A stretch of 64,000 nucleotides of DNA from Nitrospira sp. (lineage in GTDB: Bacteria > Nitrospirota > Nitrospiria > Nitrospirales > Nitrospiraceae), in assembly GCA_024998625.1 (NCBI GenBank), contig JACOEL010000013.1, positions 53,235-117,234 of the forward strand, in the 5' to 3' direction. How positions within the stretch are numbered: the stretch's first letter is position 1; each line of letters starts with the position of its first letter. Under the pieces are notes generated by a model. It was not told the DNA's origin and did no database searches. It saw only the letters and a list, made by a program, of their open reading frames with translations. This document shows positions 27,689-36,715 of the stretch, in pieces. The translations under genes were made by a program, and so were the position numbers.

Positions 27689-27841
27689 GCGCGCAGCTCG
27701 GGTGGTTTGACTCTGCCTGATCGGCAGCCTAGAATCGAGCCCGCTCGAATCAGGTACCGGCGACGTGTGTATGCCTGATGACCGGCCGGCACGAGGGGTG
27801 CCTTCATGCAATCTGTGTCCAGGCGACTGGTTCGTAGGGCT

Positions 27842-27918
27842 GGGCCCATAGCTCAGGTGGTTAGAGCGGCTGACTCATAATCAGCTGGTCCTAGGTTCAA
27901 GTCCTAGTGGGCCCACCA
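27842..27918 (+). tRNA. tRNA with CAT anticodon, probably tRNA-Ile2
   Basis: 77 nt with encoded CCA, acceptor GGGCCCA / TGGGCCC, anticodon stem GCTGA / TCAGC and loop CTCATAA. A CAT anticodon means Met or, after lysidine modification, Ile(AUA). Consecutive C4-G69 and C5-G68 pairs are the reported TilS identity elements, so Ile2 is favoured; elongator Met remains possible. Confidence 0.85.
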
Positions 27919-27995
27919 GCCTGAGTGCCTCACGATGAATTCCGCGCGAGAGGTGTCCCGTCGACATCGGCATCGCATAACCCACAAGGAGCCCG

Positions 27996-28772
27996 TTGAA
28001 TCTACAGCTTTTCCCCCTCATTGAATTGCAGAAGCTTGACCTTCGAATAGCCGATCTCAAGGAGCAGCGGCGAAAAATCCCCGAGCGGCTTGAAGAAAAT
28101 GAGGCGCCGCTTCGCGAGGCGAAGCGGTTGTTTCAGGAGGCGTCCGCCTCCGTCGAATCGCTCGTGAAGGATCGCCGGGGGCACGAGAAGGATCTCGAGG
28201 CGCACGAAGACCGTATCGGTAAGATGAAAGACCGCGCCGCCCAGTTAAAAACGAATCAGGAATATCAGGCGCATCTCTTCGAAGTGGAACTGGCCAATAA
28301 GAAGAGGGGTGAGATTGAAGAGAAAATTCTGCTGGCGATGGAGCAGATCGAGCAGACGCAGCGAACCATCGTCGATGTGCAGGCAAAGCTGAAGGAATCC
28401 GAAGCCCTTTTCATCAAAGAGAAGGCAAAGCTGGACGAGAAGGACCGGGTGCTTGCAACCGAGCTGGCTGAATTAGAGGTCAAGCAAAAGCACCTGTCGG
28501 GACAAGTCGAAAAATCACTCCTGGCCCGATACAATAAATTGAAAGCTACAAGGAAAGAGCAGGCGCTGGCACTCATCAAGGACGGCATTTGCGTAGGATG
28601 TCGTCTTCAATTGCCGCCGCAGCTTGTATCTCAGGTCAAGCGCGGGGAAGATGTGCATACCTGCCCCTATTGCTATCGGATGCTGTATTGGGAAGGGGGG
28701 CCGGCTACTGAGGTGAAGGGAGCCGTGGATCACGATCAGGCCAAGAACCTGGAAATCGGTGAATCCTTCTAG
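27996..28772 (+). CDS. Coiled-coil zinc-ribbon protein (CT398-like)
   Basis: 258 aa from a TTG with AAGGAG four nt upstream. Residues about 5-185 form a long antiparallel coiled coil. The C terminus has a zinc ribbon, CVGC (about 200) and CPYC (about 223), as in the zf-RING_7/CT398 family. Members are linked to nucleic-acid or secretion-regulator binding without a fixed function. The stop overlaps the convergent rnhC stop by 4 nt. Confidence 0.88.
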   Translation: MNLQLFPLIELQKLDLRIADLKEQRRKIPERLEENEAPLREAKRLFQEASASVESLVKDRRGHEKDLEAHEDRIGKMKDRAAQLKTNQEYQAHLFEVELANKKRGEIEEKILLAMEQIEQTQRTIVDVQAKLKESEALFIKEKAKLDEKDRVLATELAELEVKQKHLSGQVEKSLLARYNKLKATRKEQALALIKDGICVGCRLQLPPQLVSQVKRGEDVHTCPYCYRMLYWEGGPATEVKGAVDHDQAKNLEIGESF

Positions 28773-29425
28773 GCTTCTCCCAGGACCTGCTCCGTTGTCT
28801 TGAAGTGCAGCTTGGCGACGGACCTTAACCGGTCACGTCCGTATTTCTTGACCACCATTCGTCCGGCCAGTTCCACGGCAGCCGACGCGCCCTTGGGTAG
28901 TGTTGTGCTCAGTTCTTGAGAGAGGCGATCGAGGCGCTGAAGAAACTCCGCTCGAGCCAGGATTGAGGCTGCTGCCACGGCCAGGTCGGACTCCGCTTTC
29001 GTGCGTTGAACCAGCCGGATCTGTTTTCCCTTTTCTTGCAGTGCATTCAAGATCAATCGCTCGTCCCCGAACTGGTCTGCGATCGCGAGGTCGCACTCGA
29101 CTTGCTGAAGTAGATTTTCCAGCGCGCGGGCATGTCCCCAGGCCAAGAGTCGATTCAAATTCTTAATCTTGGCATACAGCTCGTTGTATCGCTGTGGCCC
29201 GATGGCCACGAGACTGTGCGGGCAGAGGAGGCGGATGTCGGGTGCCATTTCGAGGATCCGCCCGTCGGAAATTTTCTTGCTGTCCCGGACCTGCATCAGG
29301 GCTAGGTCGTGCTCCAAGGCCGGTGTGACGAACACCGCGGCGATGACTAACGGACCGAAATAGTCTCCCTTGCCGGACTCGTCGATTCCGATGCGACTGA
29401 GCGATGAGAGGGTGGCGGCAGGCAC
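28769..29425 (-). CDS. rnhC: Ribonuclease HIII
   Basis: 218 aa. The DESGKGDYFGPL signature (about 15-26) is that of RNase HIII rather than HII (DEAGRG). Other catalytic acidic residues lie in VRDSKK and near IADQFG. It degrades RNA in RNA:DNA hybrids. It lacks the N-terminal TBP-like substrate domain of Bacillus RNase HIII, so it is a short form. Convergent with the zinc-ribbon gene. Confidence 0.88.
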   Translation of the reverse strand: MPAATLSSLSRIGIDESGKGDYFGPLVIAAVFVTPALEHDLALMQVRDSKKISDGRILEMAPDIRLLCPHSLVAIGPQRYNELYAKIKNLNRLLAWGHARALENLLQQVECDLAIADQFGDERLILNALQEKGKQIRLVQRTKAESDLAVAAASILARAEFLQRLDRLSQELSTTLPKGASAAVELAGRMVVKKYGRDRLRSVAKLHFKTTEQVLGEA

Positions 29426-29509
29426 TCGGTGAAACTCCCCTGTAGCAACTGGCCGGGCGGCGCGATAATCTAGCAGAGCTCACCGGACTGGTCAATTTGC
29501 GGAGGCGTG

Positions 29510-30400
29510 ATGGAGGCTCAACGGAAGATGGTCAGGATACGGACATCCATGATGCGATCGAACATGCTGTGCCTGGCAGGTGCTGTGCTCGGGATGTTGG
29601 TGACCGCGGGCTGCCAAACCAATCCCTACACCGGACGCTGGCAACTGATGATGATGCCGGTGTCTCAGGAAACGCAGATGGGCGCCCAGGCTTATGCCGA
29701 AGTGAAGAACGATCCGAAGATGAAGCAGTCGACCGATCCGCGGGAGATTGAACCGGTCAAGCGAGTAGCCGCGCGTGTGATCGAGGCCGCTAAGCGGTCC
29801 AAGTACAGCGAGATGGCGAATCAATTCGAGTGGGAAGTGACCGTCATCAAGGATGATAAAACAATGAACGCGTTTGCGCTGCCGGGGGGGAAAATCGCCG
29901 TCTACACCGGCATTTTCCCGGTGGCCAAAACGGAAGCGGGACTCGCGGCCGTGATGGGTCATGAGGTCGTACACGCGTTGGCACGACATGGCGGTGAAAG
30001 GATGAGTCAGAACACGTTGGCTCAGACAACCCTCCAAGCCATTGGCATCGCGCTTGGTGTGAGTGGCGCCAATCCGGTGGTTTCGCAAGGAACGATGGCG
30101 GCCTTGGGTGTCGGTGCACAAGTCGGTGTATTGCTCCCCTTCAGTCGGAAGCATGAGTCTGAGGCCGACTATGTGGGCGTGTTACTCGCCGCAGATGCCG
30201 GGTATGATCCGCGCGAGTCGATTCAATTGTGGACACGAATGGGTGAGCTTTCCAGCGGCAAGGGCAGCTCAGAGTTCCTCTCCACCCACCCCAGCCACGA
30301 GACCAGAATTGAGCAGCTGGAAGAATGGATGGCCGAAGCTATGCCGATCTACCAGTCAAAACCACCGGCACCCAACCACGAACTTCCAGCGCTGCGTTAG
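29510..30400 (+). CDS. M48-family lipoprotein metalloprotease
   Basis: 296 aa; ATG at 29510 behind GGAGG (GTG at 29507 also possible). A signal segment ends in VTAGC, predicting lipidation. Zinc-protease motif HEVVH with flanking GHEVVHALARH, and the downstream EADYVG Glu ligand are intact. Resembles LoiP/YcaL/BepA-type periplasmic proteases that survey outer-membrane proteins. It lies just upstream of rnpB. Confidence 0.93.
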   Translation: MEAQRKMVRIRTSMMRSNMLCLAGAVLGMLVTAGCQTNPYTGRWQLMMMPVSQETQMGAQAYAEVKNDPKMKQSTDPREIEPVKRVAARVIEAAKRSKYSEMANQFEWEVTVIKDDKTMNAFALPGGKIAVYTGIFPVAKTEAGLAAVMGHEVVHALARHGGERMSQNTLAQTTLQAIGIALGVSGANPVVSQGTMAALGVGAQVGVLLPFSRKHESEADYVGVLLAADAGYDPRESIQLWTRMGELSSGKGSSEFLSTHPSHETRIEQLEEWMAEAMPIYQSKPPAPNHELPALR

Positions 30401-30418
30401 TGCCGGATGGCTCGCTGC

Positions 30419-30447
30419 TTGAATCCCCATTGGGCGGCTCGTATACT
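30419..30447 (+). promoter_or_regulatory. Promoter of rnpB
   Basis: TTGAAT (30419-30424), 17-nt spacer, TATACT (30442-30447). The expected start, about 7 nt downstream, coincides with the 5' strand of the RNase P P1 helix. Confidence 0.85.
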
Positions 30448-30453
30448 TTCCTT

Positions 30454-30893
30454 GCGCGCTGGGGGGCACGGGTGCTCGCTCGTCGAGCTTGCTCGACGGG
30501 AGGAAAGTCCGGACTCCAAGGGCAAGGACGCTGGATAACGTCCAGGCGGAGTGATCCGACACCAGCACCACAGAGAATAAACCGCCGATGGCCGGTGCGG
30601 GCGACTTCGGTCGATTGCGCCGGCTCAGGTAAGGGTGAAACGGTGGGGTAAGAGCCCACCGCGGTGATGGCGACATCAACGGCACGGTAAGCGTCGTCCG
30701 GAGCAAGACCAAATAGGGGGACGCCTGTGGGCTTGCGAGAGCCCGACAGAAAGGCCGGCCCGGCCGAAGTTCCCGGGTAGGTTGCTTGAGGCTCGAGGTA
30801 ACTCGAGTCCCAGAGAAATGATCACCCCCGTGTGAGCGCAAGCTTCACGCGGGACAGAATCCGGCTTATAGGGTTTCTCCAGCGCGCTTTTTT
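30454..30893 (+). ncRNA. rnpB: RNase P RNA, type A
   Basis: Catalytic RNA that matures tRNA 5' ends. Universal signatures are present: GAGGAAAGTCCGGACTCC early (CR I), the AGGGTGAAA block in the middle, and CAGAGAAATGATCACC late (CR V), followed by ACAGAATCCGGCTTATAG as in gamma-proteobacterial type A RNAs. P1 is GCGCGCTGG (30454-30462) with CCAGCGCGC (30879-30887), then T6, so P1 borders the terminator. A protein gene on the other strand covers the last 66-70 nt. Confidence 0.96.
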
Positions 30894-31127
30894 AATCGCT
30901 TCACGCAGCTCTCCGCCGGTCACCTTGCCGGAGAACGTTTCCCGATCATTGATCAACAGCACCGGCACGCGATCGCTGTATTGCTCGCGGAGGCGCTGGT
31001 CACTGTCGATATCGACTGTGATGAGCTCAAAGGGAAGGTCTTGTTGCACTTGTCTGGCCATCCGAGTGACCACTCGACAGAGATGGCACTCATGGCGAGA
31101 CATGATGGTGACGCGTAAAGGATTCAT
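30822..31127 (-). CDS. Glutaredoxin/thioredoxin-fold protein antisense to rnpB 3' end
   Basis: 101 aa starting MNPLRVTIMSRHECHLC; a longer start at 31175 is open. It is a short glutaredoxin-like domain with redox CHLC (Cys15, Cys18) and cis-Pro segment (DRVPVLLI). Likely a small cytosolic redox protein of the DUF836 type. Its last 24 codons are antisense to the 3' end of RNase P RNA, so the basic tail (ISRILSRVKLALTRG) is constrained by the RNA. Confidence 0.82.
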   Translation of the reverse strand: MNPLRVTIMSRHECHLCRVVTRMARQVQQDLPFELITVDIDSDQRLREQYSDRVPVLLINDRETFSGKVTGGELREAIKKARWRNPISRILSRVKLALTRG

Positions 31128-31221
31128 AGGCAGCACGATCAATGGGTCGGCAGACTCCCCTATACCACGGAGCATGAACCGGCACCAGTCTCCCCGGTGA
31201 AGAATTCATGCATCGGCTCTC

Positions 31222-31251
31222 TTGACCTCACTTGAGACCTGGTGATACGAT
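31222..31251 (+). promoter_or_regulatory. Possible promoter of ilvBNC
   Basis: TTGACC (31222-31227), 18-nt spacer and TACGAT (31246-31251) in the gap 31128-31379. The -10 is imperfect and spacing long. No T-box or attenuator peptide is apparent in the leader of about 120 nt. Confidence 0.4.
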
Positions 31252-31379
31252 CCCTTATCTTACCCGTTGATTTTCCAGAAAGATTGTATCAGTCTGTGTC
31301 GTAAGTGCGACGCAGAGAGTCGGGTGTTCTCAGTTAAGGCATCGCGTCCTTCGTCACGATGTGCGAAGGGGAGGGTGAT

Positions 31380-33158
31380 ATGAAGCTGACAGGGTCGGAA
31401 ATCCTGATCGAATGCTTAAAAGCCGAAGGCGTGAAAACGATTTTCGCCTTGCCGGGTGGTGTGGTGTTGAAGATTTTCGACATGCTGCACCAGCAAAAAG
31501 ATATCGAAGTCGTCTTGACTCGGCACGAGCAGGGGGCAGGGCATATGGCCGAAGGGTATGCCAAGGCTACCGGCAAGGCCGGGGTGTGTTTGGTGACGTC
31601 CGGGCCTGGTATGACCAACGTGATTACCGCTCTGGCCGATGCCTACATGGATTCGGTGCCGCTGGTCTGCATCAGCGGGCAGGTCTCGACGAGTTTGATC
31701 GGCAACGACGCCTTCCAGGAAGCCGACAACATCGGTCTCAGCAGGCCCTGCACAAAATACAATTTTCTCGTGAAAGACGTGAACGACTTGGCGACGACCA
31801 TCAAGGAAGCGTTCTATATCGCCACGACCGGCCGTCCCGGACCGGTCTTGGTAGATATTCCTAAAGACGTGTCCATGGCCAAGACAGAGTTCACCTATCC
31901 CAGCTCGGTCTCAATCCGCGGATACAATCCGACCTACGAGGGGAATAAGTGGCAGATTAAGCAGGCTGCCGAAGCCATCATGAAGGCGAAGAAGCCGATT
32001 CTCTATGTCGGTGGGGGCGTCGTCTTCTCGCAGGCCTCCAAAGAATTGCTCGAATTGGCCGAGATGACCCAGATTCCGGTGGACATGACGCTGATGGGGC
32101 TTGGGGCGTTCCCCGGGGAGCATCCGCTGTCGTTGGGGATGCTAGGCATGCACGGCACCTATTCCGCCAATATGGCCGTCCACTACTCCGACTTGGTCAT
32201 TGCGGTGGGGGCACGCTTCGATGATCGCGTGACGGGGAAGGTGTCGGAGTTCTGCCCGCTGGCCAAAGTCATCCACGTTGATATCGATCCGACCTCTATC
32301 AGGAAGAATATCCATGTCGATATTCCCATCGTGGGCGATTGCAAGGCCGTCTTACGGGAGCTAAATCAAATTCTCCGAGCCACGGTCAACGGGAATCAAA
32401 AGGATCTGCGCAAGCCCTGGTGGGATCAAATCCGCGAATGGCAACAGGCGCATCCCCTGGCCTACCAGCAGGAGCCAGATGGGGCGATTAAACCGCAACA
32501 TGTCGTCAAGCGTTTGTATGAACTGACGAAGGATCGTGATCCGATCGTGGCGACCGATGTGGGACAGCACCAGATGTGGACGGCGCAGTACTTTAAGCTT
32601 GCCCGCCCGAATCGCTGGTTGACCTCGGGTGGTTTGGGTACGATGGGATTCGGGTTTCCCGCCGCCATGGGGGCGCAGGCTGCGTTTAGAGATCGATTGG
32701 TGCTCTGTGTGGCCGGCGACGGCAGCGTGCAGATGAACATGCAGGAAATGGCCACCGCGGTGGTGTCGAAACTGCCGGTGAAGGTGATCATTCTGAACAA
32801 TCGTTTCCACGGCATGGTCCGGCAGTGGCAGGATCTGTTTTACGAAGGACGGTATGCGTCGAGCTACCTCGACACCACGCCGGATTTCGTCAAGTTGGCC
32901 GAAGCCTATGGAGCGGTCGGCTTGCGCGCGAGCAAGGTGGAGGATCTGGATGCCGTGTTGAAGGAAGCCATCGCCACCGACAAGCCGGTCGTCGTCGATG
33001 TGCCGACCTATCCCTATGAGAATTGTTATCCGATGATTCCGGCGGGTGGGTGCAATCACGAGATGATCCTTGAAGACCCGCCGGAGCTGAAACGAAGAAT
33101 GGCCGGCGCGCCCAGCGCAGGGTCCGACGAAAACAAGGACACGATCTTAACCGCCTAA
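31380..33158 (+). CDS. ilvB: Acetolactate synthase, large subunit
   Basis: 592 aa TPP enzyme of branched-chain amino acid synthesis. Start ATG at 31380 behind GGGGAGGG. N-terminal catalytic Glu (LTRHEQGAGHMAEGYA), central FAD-type domain, and C-terminal TPP motif GDGSVQMNMQEMATA...NN. First of ilvB-ilvN-ilvC, giving acetolactate then dihydroxy-isovalerate precursors. Confidence 0.96.
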   Translation: MKLTGSEILIECLKAEGVKTIFALPGGVVLKIFDMLHQQKDIEVVLTRHEQGAGHMAEGYAKATGKAGVCLVTSGPGMTNVITALADAYMDSVPLVCISGQVSTSLIGNDAFQEADNIGLSRPCTKYNFLVKDVNDLATTIKEAFYIATTGRPGPVLVDIPKDVSMAKTEFTYPSSVSIRGYNPTYEGNKWQIKQAAEAIMKAKKPILYVGGGVVFSQASKELLELAEMTQIPVDMTLMGLGAFPGEHPLSLGMLGMHGTYSANMAVHYSDLVIAVGARFDDRVTGKVSEFCPLAKVIHVDIDPTSIRKNIHVDIPIVGDCKAVLRELNQILRATVNGNQKDLRKPWWDQIREWQQAHPLAYQQEPDGAIKPQHVVKRLYELTKDRDPIVATDVGQHQMWTAQYFKLARPNRWLTSGGLGTMGFGFPAAMGAQAAFRDRLVLCVAGDGSVQMNMQEMATAVVSKLPVKVIILNNRFHGMVRQWQDLFYEGRYASSYLDTTPDFVKLAEAYGAVGLRASKVEDLDAVLKEAIATDKPVVVDVPTYPYENCYPMIPAGGCNHEMILEDPPELKRRMAGAPSAGSDENKDTILTA

Positions 33159-33199
33159 ATCACGCTGTCAGCCGACAGCTATCAGGATAGAGTTTTCTG

Positions 33200-33718
33200 A
33201 TGGAACATATTATTTCAGTCACGGTAGAAAATAAGTTCGGCGTGTTATCTCGCGTGGCCGGGTTGTTCAGCGGTCGCGGCTTCAATATCGAAAGTTTGTC
33301 GGTGGCGCCTACCCTCGATCCGTCGATGTCACAGATGACCATCGTCACATCGGGTGACGAACGGATCGTGGAGCAAATCGTCAAGCAGCTGAATAAGCTG
33401 ATCGACGTCATCAAGGTCGTGGATCTCAACGAGAGTGAATTCGTTTCGCGGGAGACGGCGCTCATCAAGGTCCATACCAAGGCAGAAGACCGAGCCGAGG
33501 CGCTTCGGATCGCGGATATTTTCCGGGCCAACGTGATTGACTCGACGCCCTCGACCTACACCATCGAGGTGACGGGTGATCCCAAGAAGCTTGAGGCCAT
33601 CATTAATCTGCTCCAGCCGCTCGGCATCAAGGAACTGATTCGAACGGGGCGAGTAGCGATTGCGCGTGAAGCGATCCGGCCGGCCCTCAGCCAACCCAAA
33701 AAGATCGCCCGGGAATAA
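33200..33718 (+). CDS. ilvN: Acetolactate synthase, regulatory small subunit
   Basis: 172 aa. N-terminal ACT domain (MEHIISVTVENKFGVLSRVAGLFSGRGFNIES type) that binds valine for feedback control, and a C-terminal ALS_ss_C domain. Activates and regulates IlvB. It lies 41 nt from ilvB. Confidence 0.95.
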   Translation: MEHIISVTVENKFGVLSRVAGLFSGRGFNIESLSVAPTLDPSMSQMTIVTSGDERIVEQIVKQLNKLIDVIKVVDLNESEFVSRETALIKVHTKAEDRAEALRIADIFRANVIDSTPSTYTIEVTGDPKKLEAIINLLQPLGIKELIRTGRVAIAREAIRPALSQPKKIARE

Positions 33719-33783
33719 TTCGCTCATCCCCTGTGTGCTAACTGTCGTTTCCACCCATGTGCCCTATGAACCTTCAGGAGTGA

Positions 33784-34800
<1,017 letters not shown>

Positions 34801-34851
34801 CCCTGCGACCGGGCTCTTCGTGATAGCATAATTAAGAAGGCCTGGAGGTCT

Positions 34852-35502
34852 ATGGCTGATCGAGCCGTCGGGATACCGATCGTAAAAGAAGGCTTGCCGT
34901 TTGTCGGTGGTCTTGTGGGCGCGACGCTGCTGTTCGGGGCGGCCAGTTGGATCATTCCGGCCGTGATTGCGGGCGGGTTCACGCTTTTTACGGCCTGGTT
35001 CTTTCGGAACCCGAGTCGGACCATTCCGCAGCAGCCGAATGTGGTGGTGTCGTCGGGGGATGGCAAAGTCATTGCGATTGAGGAAGAGTTTGAGCCGCGC
35101 TACCTGAAGGAAAAGAGCATTCGGGTGACGGTGTTCTTGAACGTCTTCGATGTGCATGTGAACCGGATGCCCTGCGCCGGGACGGTGGAGGGTGTGAGTT
35201 ACCAGCCCGGCCAGTTTCTGGTGGCGAGCAAGCCGGAGGCGACGCTCAGAAACGAACAGAACGCCGTGATGTTGAAGACGGAGTCAGGGGCGAAAGTGCT
35301 ATGTGTGCAGGTTGCCGGGCTGATTGCCCGCCGGATCGTGTGCTGGGTCGGGCAAGGTGATTGTGTGGAGCGGGGAGAGCGGTTTGGGCTGATACGGTTT
35401 GGGTCGCGGATGGATACCTTCCTTCCGCTCGGCTCGAAGATTTGTGTCTCCTTGGGTGACCGCGTCAAAGGGGGCGAAACCATCGTGGGGGAACTCCGAT
35501 GA
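34852..35502 (+). CDS. psd: Phosphatidylserine decarboxylase proenzyme
   Basis: 216 aa, the short (Asd/PSD-B related) form. N-terminal hydrophobic helices (20-52), VFLNVFDVHVNRMPCAG, and the self-cleavage region RFGSRMD, where Ser becomes the pyruvoyl cofactor. Makes phosphatidylethanolamine at the inner membrane from the product of pssA, whose start overlaps its stop (ATGA). GGAGGT ribosome site. Confidence 0.94.
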   Translation: MADRAVGIPIVKEGLPFVGGLVGATLLFGAASWIIPAVIAGGFTLFTAWFFRNPSRTIPQQPNVVVSSGDGKVIAIEEEFEPRYLKEKSIRVTVFLNVFDVHVNRMPCAGTVEGVSYQPGQFLVASKPEATLRNEQNAVMLKTESGAKVLCVQVAGLIARRIVCWVGQGDCVERGERFGLIRFGSRMDTFLPLGSKICVSLGDRVKGGETIVGELR

Positions 35503-36299
35503 AATCACCGGCCATGCGAGCTCCGTTTGCGAAGGGCAATCGAAAACGACAGGCGATGTACCTGATCCCGAACCTCTGTACGACGGGGAATCTGTTCTGC
35601 GGCGTGTTCGCGATCTTGTCGGTGTTTAATGGTCAGCATCTGGCGGCAGCCATCGCCATCCTGGTCGGCATGATTTTCGACATGCTGGACGGGAAGTTGG
35701 CCCGGTTGACGAACAGTACCGGCCAGTTCGGCATCGAGTATGATTCTCTTTCCGACGTGGTGTCGTTCGGGGTTGCACCTGGCGTATTGATTTATTCCTA
35801 CGCATTGAGCGGGCAGGGCATGTTCGGGGTCGCCGTGATGTTTGCTTATGTGGCCATGGGGGCCGTTCGGTTGGCCCGGTTCAATGCGACGGTGAGCACC
35901 TCCGACAGCAAATACTTCACGGGCTTGGCTATTCCCGCCGCAGCCGGTGTCATTGCGTCGTTGGTGATCTTCGATCTGCACATCACCCAGATGGGTTCGG
36001 AAGTGAAACCGCTGTTGATCCTCGTGATCACGTTCGCGCTGGCATTTTTGATGGTCAGCACGATCAAGTATCGCAGCTTCAAGGACATGAAGTTCAGGCG
36101 TGGCGATCATTTCACCTATCTGGTGTGGGGAATTCTCGCCTTGATGTTGATTGTCGCCTGGCCCCAGGCGATGCTGTTCGTGACGTTCACCGGGTACGCC
36201 GCCTCCGGTCCGTTGGCGCGTCTGTGGACGATGGTTTCTAAAGGGGCAGGGAAGCCGGTGACGAAAACGGACGCACCGGTACTTGATTCGAGAGAGTAA
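35499..36299 (+). CDS. pssA: CDP-diacylglycerol-serine O-phosphatidyltransferase
   Basis: 266 aa multi-pass membrane enzyme. The CDP-alcohol phosphotransferase signature D-x2-DG-x2-AR-x8-G-x3-D-x3-D is complete (from DMLDGKLAR to SLSD, about 61-86). It makes phosphatidylserine, the substrate of the co-transcribed Psd. The N terminus is basic, and the C terminus has a Lys-rich tail. Confidence 0.94.
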   Translation: MKSPAMRAPFAKGNRKRQAMYLIPNLCTTGNLFCGVFAILSVFNGQHLAAAIAILVGMIFDMLDGKLARLTNSTGQFGIEYDSLSDVVSFGVAPGVLIYSYALSGQGMFGVAVMFAYVAMGAVRLARFNATVSTSDSKYFTGLAIPAAAGVIASLVIFDLHITQMGSEVKPLLILVITFALAFLMVSTIKYRSFKDMKFRRGDHFTYLVWGILALMLIVAWPQAMLFVTFTGYAASGPLARLWTMVSKGAGKPVTKTDAPVLDSRE

Positions 36300-36319
36300 C
36301 AACAGCGACGACGAGGAGT

Positions 36320-36562
36320 AGTAGGCAGCGCTGACCGAACTGAGAGAGCTGGTGGATGGTGTGAACCAGCCGGTGACCTGCTGAACTCACCTCTGAGCTG
36401 GACTTGTGAAGCCCCCGGGGTTGTAATGGGTCCCGAATGATCCGCGTCACGGATTGAATGAAGGGCGTTTGGATGAAGGCCAAGCTTCATCCCTCGCTGA
36501 ATCAGGGTGGTACCACGAAGCTCGCAAGGCCTTCGTCCCTGTCCCGGGGCGGAGGCTTTTTT
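36320..36562 (+). promoter_or_regulatory. T-box leader (leucine) controlling leuA
   Basis: The 416-nt gap before leuA contains a full T-box layout. Stem I has AGAGAG then GCTGGT...ACCAGC arms (about 36343-36380) and a specifier loop GAACTCACCTCTGAG with codon CTC (36386-36388, Leu). A stem III GATGAAG/CTTCATC follows (about 36472-36491), and the T-box AGGGTGGTACCACG sits at 36504-36517. The variable base in UGGN is U, matching the A discriminator of tRNA-Leu. Uncharged tRNA-Leu would prevent the terminator at 36529-36562 and allow leuA expression. Confidence 0.9.
36529..36562 (+). terminator. Regulated terminator of the leuA T-box
   Basis: GCCTTCGTCCC (36529-36539) pairs with GGGGCGGAGGC (36546-36556) using two G-U pairs, followed by T6. 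It overlaps the downstream arm of the antiterminator formed by the T-box sequence. Confidence 0.88.
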
Positions 36563-36715
36563 ATTGGCAGCATGCTGAAACGGCCTTCCAACGTTGTTCT
36601 CGGTTCGAAAACATCCTCAACGTACCCCCAGCGGGTACGCCTCCGGTGTTTTCTCGCCTGCGGCCGCGTTGGAAGATCCGTTTGAGCAAGCTGCGGGACA
36701 GGAGGAGGGTAAGCC

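Noticed and set aside
27732..27752. GAATCGAGC/GCTCGAATC hairpin behind rpoD
   Set aside because: Imperfect, and lacks a T-run; not enough to call a terminator.
31128..31379. A T-box or leader peptide before ilvB
   Set aside because: No T-box motif or run of Leu/Val/Ile codons in the leader, unlike the leuA leader.
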